This document shows, piece by piece, positions 43,393-54,638 of a stretch of 64,000 nt of DNA. The position numbers and the translations under genes are program-made. This stretch comes from Lenzites betulinus (taxonomy: Eukaryota > Basidiomycota > Agaricomycetes > Polyporales > Polyporaceae): NCBI GenBank assembly GCA_022264855.1, contig JABYQU010000013.1, positions 248,001 through 312,000 of the forward strand, in the 5' to 3' direction. Numbering within the stretch: the first letter of the stretch is position 1; each line of letters opens with the position of its first letter. Under the pieces are notes generated by a model. The model ran no database searches. It saw only the letters and a list, made by a program, of their open reading frames with translations, and was not told the DNA's origin.

Positions 43393-45382
43393 TTAGTCTT
43401 CGTCCATGAGCTCTGCCAGTTCGCGCTCTTCCTCCTCCGTCATGCCCGACTCCTCAGGGACCTCCGCAACAGGCTCCGGCTTCGGTACTTCCACCTCCTC
43501 CGTCTTCGGTGGCGGCGGAGGTGGAGGCTGCAACAGCTCTGCAAAGCACGAGATTAGAGACCCTCGCCCAATCACTGTCCCCCATACTCACCGCTTAACC
43601 GCCAGCGCCGGATCGTCCCGTCCAGACTCGCGCTGACGACCCACGGCTCGACGCGCACCATGCCCGGCTCGCCCTCGACCGCGCTCCGGCGCATCCACAG
43701 CCGCAGCGCGGTCACGTCGTGCCAGTGTCCGTCCACCTCCGAGAGCAGCTCCGGCTCCAGGGGGTCAGACACGTCGTACACGCGGATCACGTCGCCCGCG
43801 CCCGTCAGCAGATACGGCTCCGCGAGCGGCGTAAGCGTGAGCGGGAGCAGCGCCTTGACTGCCGTCGGGTGCTGGATTGGCGGCGGGGGCTTCGTCACGG
43901 CGGGTGTTTCTGGCGCGGACGCGGGGGTGGGGGCGGCGCCGAGCGTCGGGCGCGGGATGATCTGCACGGTGTCGTCGGAAGACGCTGCGCACAGAGATAG
44001 AACGCGTGTCAGCGAGCGTGCTAAATGTGCGTCAGCGGGGGGCGTTACCGGTCCACAGCTCGCTGTTCCCGAGCGCCATCGCGTTCACGCGTGTGCGGTG
44101 GTGCTTGAGCTCCTCGACGAGCGTGCTCTTCCAGCGCGGGGGCACGCCCGTGTCCTTCTGGACGTCCCAGACCTTGATGATGCCCATCGTGTCCCCGGTG
44201 TAGAGTACTGCGGACGTCGCGGACGTTGCGCGCGCGTCGAGCGACTCCACGGGGCGCGAGTGCTCGGCGAGTGAGCCGACGGACGTGAGCGGCGCGCCGC
44301 TTGTCACTGTCGAGAGGTCCCTGCGTGGGGCGACGCGAGTGAGAAGCATGGTTCGGCGCGTGAAGACGCCGGTGTCTTACCAGAAGCGCACAACCTTGTC
44401 GGACCCGCTCGATACGAGCAGGCGGAGCGAGGGTATCGTGAACAACGCCTTCACGAAATCTGCATGACCAGGCGTGGTGGATATGAGCTTCTTCGTCTGT
44501 GCCAAGCTGTTAGCGCTGCGTAGAGTCGGATGAAGAACGGCGCGTACCGCAACATCCCAGACTCTGAGAGTCTACAATCTCAGGTCAGCTTGTGAGCAGG
44601 CAAGGAGATGAGTTATCGAGTGATCACTTTATCCCATGACCCCGTCACGAGCAAGTCCGACTTGCCCGACCCTGGCTCGCGATCCACAAAAGTGAGCGAT
44701 GTCACCGGCGCGGTATGTCCCCTGAACAGCTGCAGCGTCTTCCCAGTCTGCCTGGGCAGCGGCCCCGTGCGGTCAGCGACACATCGCAAAGTACGGAACG
44801 GCGGCGGGCACCTCCAGGCTGAGCTTCCTCACGACGGTGGTGTTCTCCGCGATCCACGCGACGTTCCCAACGACCTCGATGGCGAGGGCCTTGCCGACAA
44901 TTGCAATCGGCGAGCCGACGTCCTTTGTTCGCTCTGCCTTGTCCTTGCGGGCCTGTAATGGATGTCAGCGTGAGAGGCGGGATCGGATCCGGGCACGTAA
45001 TATAATGGAAACGTTCTCGGCGACGGGGGCCGCGCACACCTACTTTTTCGAGCACGAGCTCTGCCTCGGATCGGATGAGGCTTGAGGTGTCTGCGGTCTG
45101 CATGTGCGTAAACATATAGAGGCTCTTGAGGAGCTTTGAGGAGATGTTTGTGCGCAATTGATCGTGAAAGCGTCCTGGATCCCCACCCGATCGTGCGGCG
45201 ATGTCGGCGTCTAAATCCGCACTAAGATCGCGAACGCTCGCGGACTTTGCTGTCGCTCGAGTTTCAAGCTCACGCCCATCCACAAGCGCATATACAGCCC
45301 GCGCAAAGAGACAAGGTAAGTGTACAAACGGGTTTGGGCGGTCAGTAGGTGGCTGAAACCCAACAGGACGGCCGCATATCAT
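43393..45382 (-). CDS. WD40-repeat protein of unknown role
   Basis: Beta-propeller scaffold. The start at 45382 (MICGRPVGFQPPTD) is followed by a helical N-terminus (SSKLLKSLYMFTHMQTADTSSL). Blade sequences follow: AIEVVGNVAWIAENTTVVRKL, then LFRGHTAPVTSLTFVDREPG with LLVTGSWDK, VLYTGDTMGIIKVWDV, TRVNAMALGNSELWT, GDVIRVYDVSDPLEPEL and VVSASLDGTIRRWRLS. At least five introns separate the blades. The C-terminus is Pro/Glu-rich and ends EEERELAELMDED at 43393. I recognise the fold but no specific ortholog. The long frame upstream of 45382 is left out because ATG 45382 lies next to the conserved part and the extension has no features. Confidence -1.
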
Positions 45383-45717
45383 CGCGGTCCAGCCAGAATT
45401 ACGCACTCCGACGGCGCGGACTCGAGACTCCGAGTCGCAGGCCGTTGCTCCCCAACTCAAAAGTCTCAAATCGCGCGTAGATCTGGCCCGGCTGTGATTG
45501 CCGACGCCTCTCATTTCGTCAGGGTGGGGCTGCGACGCCCGGATTTTGAGCGTGAGTATCGGGCCCGCGGCACAACTTAAGCTCGCTCCCCGCGCGAGCG
45601 TGCCTTCTACTACACTTATCCACCCCCTCTGCTCGTGTGCCGCCGCTCTGCACTTCTGCCTCACGCCCACACTCTTTTTACTCTGCTCACGCTCGTTTAT
45701 ACAGTCACAGACCCGTC
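45383..45717. other. Divergent intergenic region (WD40 gene / conserved unknown)
   Basis: 335 bases between start codons, pyrimidine-rich close to the plus-strand gene. No specific element was recognised. Confidence -1.
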
Positions 45718-46592
45718 ATGAGCTCCCGACTTGCTTCCTTCCGCGGGCCCTCTACCCCTACCTCGTCACCGGTAGCTGCCCGCCAACCCACAACCCCCGC
45801 CTCCCCTTCACGCCTCTCAGAGCTGCCCCACCACAGAACGCTTCGGTCGCAACTCCTCGAGCTACGAAATATCGCCTACGAATGGGACGAACGCGTGGCC
45901 GGTCAGGGCCTCAAGGCAGCGTCCAGCTTGGTCGACGCGCGCACAGAGCTCGAGTGAGCAGCACTCACGGCCCGCGGCCTTGCCCAGGCATTCATTGACG
46001 CGATCTCCCTAGCAACGAACTTGCGATGTTGTCCGTCGGGAAACAGCCCGAGTACCCGATCGTGCTTGAGAAGCTGCGCTTCATGGAAACATGCATAGAA
46101 GACCTGCATGAGGTCATCAAACGCCTTGTACGTCTTTGCTCGGATACGCGCTCTCGGGTTGCTACAATGCCGTTTGTGTCGCACAGGACAAGCTCTTTCA
46201 AAAAATGGTGAAGATCATCAAGAGCCTCGAAGTGCTGCTTCACGAGGTGCACAAGACGAAGGGGTGGAAGTTCGTCGAGGAGCCCTTGTGGGTGACATGG
46301 TCCCTAGAGAGGTTTGGTACGTGGGCTGTGGACCCGGTCGACCTTTTCGCGTATTCACAGACTGTGTCCGAAAGTTACCAAACTACCGTACATCCTCAAG
46401 CCATACAGACGATCACTGGAGACGCATATCGAGCTCGTCGAGCAGCTCCGTCCCCATGACGTCACCTTCGAGGAGTCGCGCCAGATTATCGCCCTGTGGC
46501 AGGCGCAGCCGCACCTCGCGCAGGGCGGCTGGGATGCGGTATGGGAGGACATCTGTGCGGTCGAGATCGACCGCTGGACGACCCCCCGGTGA
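45718..46592 (+). CDS. Conserved hypothetical protein, mostly helical
   Basis: I do not recognise the family. Exons join in frame as follows. MSSRLASFRGPSTPTSS opens a Ser/Pro-rich start, then LRSQLLELRNIAYEWDERV. An intron at 45952-46013 restores DNELAMLSVGKQPEYP, then VLEKLRFMETCIEDLHEVIKRL. A further exon gives LFQKMVKIIKSLEVLLHEVH, KGWKFVEEPLWVTWSLERF. The last exon gives KLPYILKPYRRSLETHIELVEQL and FEESRQIIALWQAQPHL, ending VEIDRWTTPR. Spaced Leu/Ile heptads suggest coiled coils; there is no signal peptide or TM. Consistent codon-level continuity across four exons argues it is real. It diverges from the WD40 gene. Confidence -1.
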
Positions 46593-46861
46593 AATATTGA
46601 AAACGGACGCTAGCCCCGGGCTCATGCACATATGGACGCTGTCGAGAGTACTCGAATGTGTATTGTATGCTACCCCTAGTTTTGCCCCGCTCAGCGCCAC
46701 GAGGCGCGCACACCGCTCGTTATTACATTTGTACTCACACACTTACATACCCCACGCGTCTCCTGCTGTCTATTTGCTATCATACGTTCGTCTGTTCAAT
46801 GCATCGTACAGTGTCGAAGTACACGTCTGGGTTGTGACTGACCGAGGGTGATTGAGACGAC
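46593..46861. other. Convergent intergenic region
   Basis: Short 3' flanks of the unknown gene (+) and SEN15 (-). Nothing was recognised. Confidence -1.
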
Positions 46862-47424
46862 TTAGAGAGGTGGTTTGACGATACCAGGGCTGATCTTATA
46901 GTATACAATGGAGGAATCCTCGGTGTTGATGGCAAGGTAAACGTGAGGAGGGCTGCCCAGCTCCTGGAAGGTGGTCCGTATCCTGCATAGATACTAGTCA
47001 GCGTCAATATGACATACGGTGCCGAGTAATCTACCAGTCTGTCGAAAGAGACTCAGCGAGTGCACACGGCACTACGTAAAACACGTCTTCCTATGAATAA
47101 CGTGTCAGAACGGGACGATATGGTTAGAGAGATGATTTACGGCATTGGGACGGCGCCCTTTTAGTGCACATCGTGAACACCCAGGAAGTTCGATTAGTTC
47201 AAGGCCGGTCCATTGTTGGGCTGTATCAATGTAAGTGAATCAGCGTCCACCTAATGTATGCTGTGCTCACCGAATTTTAGGTCGTTGTACGTCTGGAAGA
47301 GGGCTCCAGCTGCCTTTGGGTACTTCGGAAGGTAAGGCGCTAACGCTTCGTACTGAGTCACAAAAATTTAACTTCTAGTCATGGACAAAAAGCATAAGCC
47401 ACCCACAGAAGGATGTTTCTCCAT
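46862..47424 (-). CDS. SEN15: tRNA-splicing endonuclease subunit Sen15
   Basis: Non-catalytic subunit of the heterotetrameric endonuclease that removes tRNA introns. It is made of several short exons. MEKHPS starts at 47424 and is joined by a donor right after Ser to YEALAPYLPKYPKAAGALFQTYNDLKF (about 47350-47275). Then come AQQWTGLELIELPGC, DVFYVVPCALAESLS and TTFQELGSPPHVYLAINTED, and the end is SSIVYYKISPGIVKPPL at the stop 46862. The C-terminal strand/loop block is the recognisable Sen15 signature. No single long open frame exists, so the gene is easy to miss. Splice joins in the middle (about 47000-47230) are approximate. Confidence -1.
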
Positions 47425-47658
47425 CTATCTGGACGTTTTGGAGGTACAATGGTCTCGACGGGCCCGTGGTCGCACGCGGCGCTGCCCAAGGTACGAGACA
47501 AAAGTAGCGCCGATCGGTACTACACAATTTGTGCCGTTCTGCATTAGGCAGGTGTTGTGTTCGCACACCTACAAAGTCGCAAGAGCAGGATTACAACCAT
47601 CGGCTGATCGTACATACAAGTAGAAGTATATCGCAAAGCACAGACAGGCCCTCAGACC

Positions 47659-50600
47659 TCAGTCGTCCTCGTCGTCCGATATGTGGATCTCGTCCTCGTT
47701 CCCTGCCGCCGCCGCCGGCGGCCGCTCCGCCTCCTCCAGCCTTACATTCGTGCTCTGCTTCGCCGACACGAACGCAGGCGCCTTCGCCCCGCCTGCCGCC
47801 TGCCTTTCCGCCGCCGCCATCGCGTCCGCGGGCGCGGCGGGCTCCGCCTCCGTCTCCTGCCCGTTCTGCTTCGCGGCCATCTGCGCGGCGAGGTAGGACG
47901 CCTCGGTGTTGAACTGCGCCTGCACGCTGCGCTTGATGCGGAGCATCTCGCGGAACGTGTCCTCCGAGCCCGTCTCGATCTCGAAGCTGTTCCACTCCTG
48001 CCAGAACTTGGGATGGACGCGCGGGTCGCAGAACTGCGACGCGTGCGCATAGATCGCACGCGCGCGGTCGATTTCGCCGAGCTTGCGCTCCATGGACGCG
48101 AAGCGGAGGCACATTTCCGCCGTCTGCTTGTCCGGGAGGATCTCGAGCGCGCGTTCGTAGATTGGGCGCGTGGCGGGGAGGCCGTAGTTCGACGTCGCTT
48201 TTGCGATATAGATGGTGAAGATCTGGATGTCTGTGTTAGCATTCATTCAGCATCGAAACGGAGGGTGAGAAACGTACCTCGAACTTGTCCTCATCTGCTA
48301 CGGCGCCTGTCGCGCGGTCGTAGATTGACATGGCCCGTTTAGCAAGACCGTGCTCCTCTTCGTATGTCGCATACATGAGGAAAATTGGCTTGCAGTGTTT
48401 TGGAGGACACTTTTCTAGTGCCTGCTCAAAGAGATCTCGAGCGCGTTCAATCTTGGACCCACCCTGAATTGGCAGTTTAGTACTGTTTGTCGGTTGATGG
48501 AAACAAAGTAGCTCACATATCGCTTGATGAACTTTGCGAGGTAGATGTTCCAAATTTCGAACGAGACGGGGAATGTGAACAGCTCCGTACCACGCTCGTA
48601 TACCTAACATATCAGTGAGTACGAAAATATGACCTGATGCACTTTTCATGTTTACCTTGAAGCTCTCCTCGTAGTACTTGTTCTCCTCCAAGAACGCGGC
48701 GTAGTTGACGATGATTTGAGCGTTGGCGATACGCAAGTCCAAGATCTTGTCGTATACCGCCTTTGCGGTCTCCACCGTGCCAAGTGACTCCTCGAGATCG
48801 ACGTAGAAAGACCACAACTTCAGCGACTTGAACAAGCGTGCTTGTACGGACAACGCCTACATATACGCCGTCAATGACTTTATCACGCAACACCAGATCA
48901 AGAACACTTACATGGTCAAAGTAGTTGACTTTCGTGTTCTTTGGTACCACCGCAGCACGCTGCATTACGCGAATTGCTTCATCGTAGTTCCTGAAGAACA
49001 TGGTCAGTCGTAGTCGAGTAGACAAAGGGCTGCGAACTGACTCGTGTCGAATTTCCATTTCTGCCCACTCGCACCAAACCTCGGCAAGTTCGTCGACGGT
49101 CTTGAAGTTGACCTTAGTGGCTTTGTCCAAGATCTTACGCGCGCTGTCCAGGTCGGCCTCGGCCTCTCCCTTCGTTCCGCCTTCCTCGTAAAACTTGGCG
49201 AAGTTGATATACAAGCGATGGAAGTTCGCGGTCGCTTTCCGAGGGCTCACGGTGGCAAGAGCTTCGGTGTATGTCTCCGCAACCTGCAAGATGGTCAGGA
49301 AAATATTCTCTCTGCAGCCAAGCGGAACCTCGTACCTTCTCGTCATTCTCGCCCCACAGCGCCACTCGTTTCTCCCATTCTTGAACATCGTTGGGATTCC
49401 GCCGAAGCAGCACGTCGTTGACAAGGAACGGTCGCCGGTCCATCAGTTCCTCGAACTCTTTCATCTTCGTGTCGAGCTCCTGCTCGGTCTCTCGAATGTC
49501 GTCCTCGTCCTCATCATCGTCCGGGTTCGCCAGACTTTCCATCAGCGCGCTGATCAGGCTCTCCGAGAACTCCGCGTACGCATCGAAGATCTGAGTGAAG
49601 TCGCGGATGGTGAGGACGGAGGCTAGGCCCCGCTCAAAGGTGACCTTCGCGCGCTCGAACTCCGCACGCTTGACCCAGAACGTTGCGAGACCCGTCCACA
49701 GGCGACCTGCCTGGTCCTTGTAGACATCTAGGCCGTCTTTACGCACGATGTCTTCGATGTTCAGCTTGCGCAGATTCCGCGGGTCCTCGTCCGCGTCGTA
49801 TGCTGAAACGGCCTTCCCGTCCTTGGCGGACACAGCGGGCCCAGCGAAACGAATCAGCTTCCCGTCTGCGCCGGCAGACTCTTGTAGCTGACGAGTCGCA
49901 GCTTCATCCTCTGCGGCTTTTGCAAGCTTCTCGTTCGAGTCGTCCGTGTCCGTGACGTCCAAACCGACTTCTTCGGCGTACTGTTCCACCACGTCGAGGA
50001 ACTCACCGAGAAGTTGGTAGGGACTTTTGCCCTCGGGGCTGGTATACTCTCCGCGAGACGCTTTACGTGCGAGGGAGAGGAGCAGTTTGGCTGCCTCGAG
50101 TGGTCTAGGGTCCGGGTTGCTGGGGGCGAGGAGAATAGCGGTGTAACGTTCAGTGATACTGGGGTCAACGAGGAGGTAGCGGCGGTAGACAGCAACAGTA
50201 GTCGCGCCGCCTTTTGCTTCGGCCCACAGAAGATAACGAGCCCATATTCTGCCATGGAGGGATGGAGGGAGAGTGCGTAGTGCACGGTCAAAGGTTCGGC
50301 GGGCATGGGTGTGGGATATTTGTGGTGGGCAAAATGGATGGTTGAAGATGGAAAGGTACATCAACCAGAGACGGGGTAGCTATAAGACAGATTGTCAGAC
50401 AGGTTCATATGCAACGATTGCTGAGCTCACTCTTGGCAGCCACATAAGAGCGCGTTCGAAAGTGGCGACGAGCAACCGCCATTCCTCCCATCCAACGACA
50501 CCGTCGACGCCACCCTCCCACTGTTCCTGGTCCTCTTGTTCGTCTTCAAGAGCTTCGCGCATCTCCGGGAACTTCTTCCTGCCACCAGCTTTCTTCTTAT

Positions 50601-51006
50601 GTACTCGTTTGCCAAGGACAAATGACATTCGCGTCAGCAAGTAAGATTTCCAAAGCTTGAACGACGAAGGGAACTGCGTGAGGGTGGCTTCGTAGAGGTA
50701 GACTTGTCGTTGAAGTGATTTGCGAGAAGCAGGCGAGGAAAGAGGACCAAGAAGGGCAGCAACGTCGGGTGATAAATCTGAAGGCCCTTCAGCCTTGAGT
50801 TCCTCTGCAGAGGCTTCCTTCAAATTCTGTATTGCGGTCCACCAATGTCTGAACGAGAATGGGTTTCTGAGGAGATCCTCTTCGCGGTGTAGGTCCTTGG
50901 TTGTGACAAGGTCATGATGCGTCGTCGGTGTGGGTACAGGGAACGTGAGAGGGAAGGTCGAAGCGAGAGACTCCAGTGTCGGGTTTTGAGAGGCACCCCC
51001 AGGCAT
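47659..51006 (-). CDS. SYF1: Pre-mRNA splicing factor Syf1 (HAT/TPR repeats)
   Basis: Scaffold of the Prp19-associated (NTC) complex in the spliceosome; the human counterpart is XAB2. The start MPGGASQNPTLESLA (51006) is followed by a chain of half-a-TPR repeats with the typical W/Y...A..P spacing. Examples are NPFSFRHWWTAI, FPSSFKLWKSYL, FDRALRTLPPSLHGRIWARYL, RRPFLVNDVLLRRNPNDVQEW, AVLNWCEWAEME-like CEWAEMEIRHE, FKLWSFYVDLEESLGTVE and YERALEILPDKQTAEMCLRF. The last exon reads FWQEWNSFEIETGSEDTFREMLRIKRSVQAQ; it ends in an Ala-rich tail and the acidic end EDEIHISDDEDD at 47659. Seven or more introns. Length and order match the family. Confidence -1.
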
Positions 51007-51216
51007 GGTGACAAAGGCAGCGAGGACGTCGGCGAGGACGAGGAGGACGAGGGGAGAGCTTGAGTCTCGCGTCGAGGACGTGCGTCAAGCGCGGTACGAA
51101 AGCTAGCGTGTCACGTGCTGCAGGCGCGTCTGTAGAACGCGTCTTGGGCGCTTGACCATTGCACCATCTCTGTCTACTCTTGCACACTCCCCCCAAGCGT
51201 CCATCCACAGTCGCCC
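51007..51216. promoter_or_regulatory. Compact divergent promoter of SYF1 and BET4
   Basis: 210 bases separate the two start codons. It contains TCACGTG (51111-51117). No other motif was identified; its promoter role follows from position. Confidence -1.
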
Positions 51217-52605
51217 ATGGTACCAATCAGACCACCATCGTCGACGACACATACTGACGGATGTGCAGCACGGTGTCAAACAGGTCAGATACTCGAGCGA
51301 GGCTCTCGCCGCAAAGCGAGAGCGGGAGCGTGCGAAGCTGGCCGAGTACCAGAGCTTAACCGCGAAGGTCCTCGCGAAGGTGAGCTCTCACCGCGGCGGT
51401 ACCACTCCCTCGCCGACATATATTCCCCCGACACGCAGAAGGGCGAGTCTGTCTGGACCCCCGAATCCTTCGCTCTCACCACCAAGCTCCTCCATGTCAA
51501 TCCCGAGTTCTACACCGTCTGGAACTACCGCCGGAACATTCTCCTCAACGGTCTCTTTCCGGAACGGTACTACCTTCTTCATGCGCTGCTGCTGGTGATA
51601 TCAACCGCTAACGAACAGCGCACGACCCGCAGTCCTCCCGCCGAGATTAATGACCTTCTGTCCGATGACCTTTCGTTGACCACCGCCTTTCTCAAGCAGC
51701 ACCCCAAGGTGTATTGGATATGGAACCACCGCCAGTGGTGTCTGCAGCAAGTCCCTGACGGCCCGACCGAAGCTGAGCCTCATGGCTGGCGTCAGGCTTA
51801 CTGGAACAAGGAGCTGTTCGTGGTCGAGAGGATGCTCGATGCCGACCCGCGCAACTGTGAGCATCGGTCGTTAGCATGCCAATTCCTTGTACTGAGCTAG
51901 GGCAGTCCACGCATGGAATTACCGCCGCTACATCTTGAAAGAAATGCCCGTCAAGCGGACCGCACAATCGGAGCTGACATACACGAAGCGCAAGATCGAG
52001 GCCAATTTCTCCAATTTCAGCGCGTGGCACCAGCGTTCGAAAGTCCTGTCGTCGCTGTGGGCAGCGGGAAAGCTGGATAAAATCAAGTCATCCGAGGAAG
52101 GTACGTGACACACCCGCCGCACGTTCAGGGACTGCTGGTGGGCTCACGCTGTTACATAGAGTTTGACTTGGTCAAGAACGCGATGTATACTGATCCCAAT
52201 GATCAGAGCGTCTGGATATATCATCGCTGGCTTATAGGTCCGGGTATGCGGCCGTCATCTTCGACGACATGTGAAGGAACTTAAGAATATGCCAGGTGAT
52301 GATCAAGCTGTAGTTGAGAGAGAAATCGCTTCCATTCAAGAGCTCCTTGATGAACAACCGGATAGTAAATGTGAGTACTGTCATAGTCATCAATGCGGCA
52401 ACCGCGTGGTGGACTGAGCAGCCTTGTTGTAGGGTGCATGGAGTCGTTGGTGTTCTACAAGAGGTTGCTGCTGCGGAGATACGGGGATCACATGCCTGAC
52501 GAGCGGAGGCAGGAACTGGGAAGTGAATGTCTGGAGCTGCTAGCTAAACTCCAGGAAATCGACCCAGATCGCAGGCGACGGTACGATGACTTAGGTGCGT
52601 TCTGA
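51217..52605 (+). CDS. BET4: Geranylgeranyl transferase type II alpha subunit (Bet4)
   Basis: Alpha subunit of Rab geranylgeranyltransferase, which prenylates Rab GTPases. The ATG at 51217-51219 is directly followed by a GT donor. Removing a 49-nt intron (51220-51268) gives M-HGVKQVRYSSEALAAK, the start expected for this family. Prenyltransferase alpha repeats follow, each with the P-x(4)-W-x-Y/H-R signature: NPEFYTVWNYRRNIL, HPKVYWIWNHRQWCL, AVHAWNYRRYIL, FSAWHQRSKVL and DPNDQSVWIYHRWL. The C-terminal part is MESLVFYKRLLLRRYGD and ELLAKLQEIDPDRRRRYDDL. The intron 51567-51632 (66 nt) is in frame and stop-free. The last codons are uncertain: the stop at 52605, or after one more splice ending near 52655. 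Confidence -1.
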
Positions 52606-52932
52606 CTCGTCACACTCTTACATAAACGCCTCACAACGCTTGACAGTACACGTGTAATGTAACATAGCAACCACAATGTACGAGTAATTCCGGATGCCCA
52701 ACGAATCTCAAGCCGCGCTCAGACCACTCGACAACAGACCGACAAGGTGCTTAATACATCGACATTGATTCAAGAATACGGCATCGTACAATCACTGGTG
52801 ATACAACATAGACCCGTCCGTGTAGCCTATCCTGCATGCTGACCCCCACAACCCACTCTTAGCTTGATTGGGGAGGCGGGGGATAAGATCACTAGGCATG
52901 GGGATAGGGAAGGGGTGGGAATGGCGAGGCAT
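52606..52932. other. Convergent intergenic region BET4 / metallothionein
   Basis: About 330 bases of 3' flank. Nothing was recognised. Confidence -1.
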
Positions 52933-53153
52933 TCAGCACTTGCACTCGCCGGCCTTGCAGCCGCAGCTAGAAAATGAAGAGGTGAGCGATGTTATATAGC
53001 AGCCAGCCCATCGATACGTACGTCTCGCCGCAGTTGCAGGACGAGGCGCCGCAGGCGGCGTTCTTGGGGGCGTCGGTGGTCTGTGGGTATGGATACTGAC
53101 GGTCAACAACAGATATGATGATGCAGATGGGGTGGGACACATACGGAGTACAT
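52933..53153 (-). CDS. Small Cys-rich metallothionein (33 residues)
   Basis: Copper-type fungal metallothionein that would chelate Cu(I) or other soft metals in the cytosol. Three coding exons join without frame conflict: 53153-53145 (MYS), 53080-53022 and 52966-52933 (102 nt including the stop). Donors and acceptors are canonical (GTATGT...CACAG; GTACGT...TCTAG). Seven Cys follow the pattern C-x4-C-x-C-x3-C-x-C-x4-C-x-C, in ACGASSCNCGETCGCKAGEC plus the last two residues KC; there are no aromatics apart from Tyr2 and no His. This matches the seven-Cys fungal CuMT layout. A minus-strand TATATAAA lies at 53253-53246, about 93 bases upstream of the ATG. The gene is too short and too split to appear as an open reading frame. 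The second intron is only about 55 nt. Confidence -1.
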
Positions 53154-53345
53154 GATGAGGTGTTGTGAGTATAGGTGAGTGGTGAATATGCTCGAGTGTT
53201 GTTGGATGGTGGACTGAGTGAACCCCTGGGGCGTCGGGCACTCAGTTTATATACATCTCCCAGATCTGATCGGAGCCCCCACGTGTCTCGTACCTCGGCG
53301 CAACCGTCCATAAAAGGCAACCAAGTACGTTCGCGCTGTGCTGCG
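53154..53345 (-). promoter_or_regulatory. Metallothionein promoter with TATA box and a GCTG-type site
   Basis: Read toward the gene, TATATAAA lies at 53253-53246. Plus-strand TTCGCGCTGT (53330-53339) fits the copper-regulator Ace1 consensus HTHNNGCTGD, and a second GCTG follows at 53340-53343. One such short match could be chance. Confidence -1.
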
Positions 53346-54638
53346 CGATTTTCTGGACGTGGGTGACACACTGTCATGCCGGGCTCCCGTCCCCATCCTG
53401 CATCAGCGTTGCCGTAAGTGCTAATCATGAGCACCCGTATCATTGGCAATGACGCGGCTTCACCAGGGCCATGTGGCGTTCGCACCTGCACCAGCTGCTA
53501 CCATGTTACGACAGTCTCTCAGACTTCTGTGGACTAGTCCACAACTTGGCAAGCCCCTCAAGCCCCAAATACCCCCGTATCCCCTCCGCGCGAGAGGCCG
53601 CCACCCTCGTTCTCCGCATTTGATTATCTAATCTTCTGCGGCGACAGATCGAACCTGCCTGCCAGGGAAGCTTTGGCGCGCCCTCTACAACGATGCTGCG
53701 ACGATCGCACGGGCGGAGCAACAACTGCAGCTATTTTCAGCAGCTCTACCCCAGTCCCCCCGTCTCGGGCACGGTGTCTTGCGCCGTCGCTTCAGCGACG
53801 GGAATGCGCGTGGCGTGCGCGGCGCACCGCCGTTCCCACCGCGGGCGCGGGTCCTCCCGAGTAGCATTCTGGGTGTGCGAAGCTTCGCGCGCGGCCCTGG
53901 GGACTCATATGGAGAAGCACCGCCCCCTTCTATCAGCATCAGTCAGCCGGGCCCAGAGACCGCTTCCTGGTGTGCGGCGAAGACGGGGACTAGCATCCAC
54001 TAAACCACGCAGCGCGGGCGCACGGTGCGCACCAACTATGGTCCCTGATGGGCCCGGGGCGCGGGCTTCGGGGCCTAGGAGGCCCGGGATGGGTGGGACG
54101 GGGCGTTGTACTGCCAAGGGGCTGCACCGATCTGGTCCCTGCTCTGCGATCATGGTCTGACATCTGCATCTGCGCGGCAACTTGTATTCCGAATTCCGAA
54201 TTTCCCGCGTCGCGTTCGGTGGAACGAGTCATAGAACGGCCTGAATGTTCACTCGGGCACGCGCAGGAGTTTGAGAGGGTGCGAGATATGGAGTAGATTT
54301 ACTGCGCCTACAGGTAGAGTAACACGACAGTACAGTTTTTAACAGCGACGGCAAGACACAACAGCTGCGGACCGAGAATCAATCATGGCATCGTAAGATC
54401 GTAAGGTCATTGAAGTGCATGGGGAATCGTAAGTGCGAGAGAACATGCGCGACGGGGTAGAAGGTGGTGTAAGCGGCGAGGGTGCAACCCTGCTTGTAAG
54501 GTAGAAGAATAATGTACTTTGTGCACTGCATCGAGGGAGACCCAAAAAGACATTCACATGGAGACGAAAACGACGACGGCGGTGGCGACGAGGACGAGGA
54601 CGACAAGCATACCGAGAAACGAGCGGAGGGACTCAACC
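53346..54638. other. Long intergenic region upstream of the metallothionein gene
   Basis: About 1.3 kb, very GC-rich around 53760-54120 with runs such as GGCCCGGGGCGCGGG. Open frames on both strands there (for example 53693-54160) are Arg/Gly/Pro-rich by composition and show no domain or splice link. I see no gene, no terminal repeats and no RNA gene. Confidence -1.

Noticed and set aside
44702..45670. A 322-codon minus frame that would start the WD40 protein at 45670
   Set aside because: The first 96 codons have no features and overlap the divergent promoter, and the frame also reads through introns on its 3' side. ATG 45382 fits better.
47683..48342. Plus-strand open frame of 219 codons
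   Set aside because: Antisense shadow of the last SYF1 exons, with Arg/Leu-rich composition.
53693..54160. Open frames in the GC-rich stretch upstream of the metallothionein gene
   Set aside because: Products are Arg/Gly/Pro-rich on both strands, as expected from composition, with no conserved motif.
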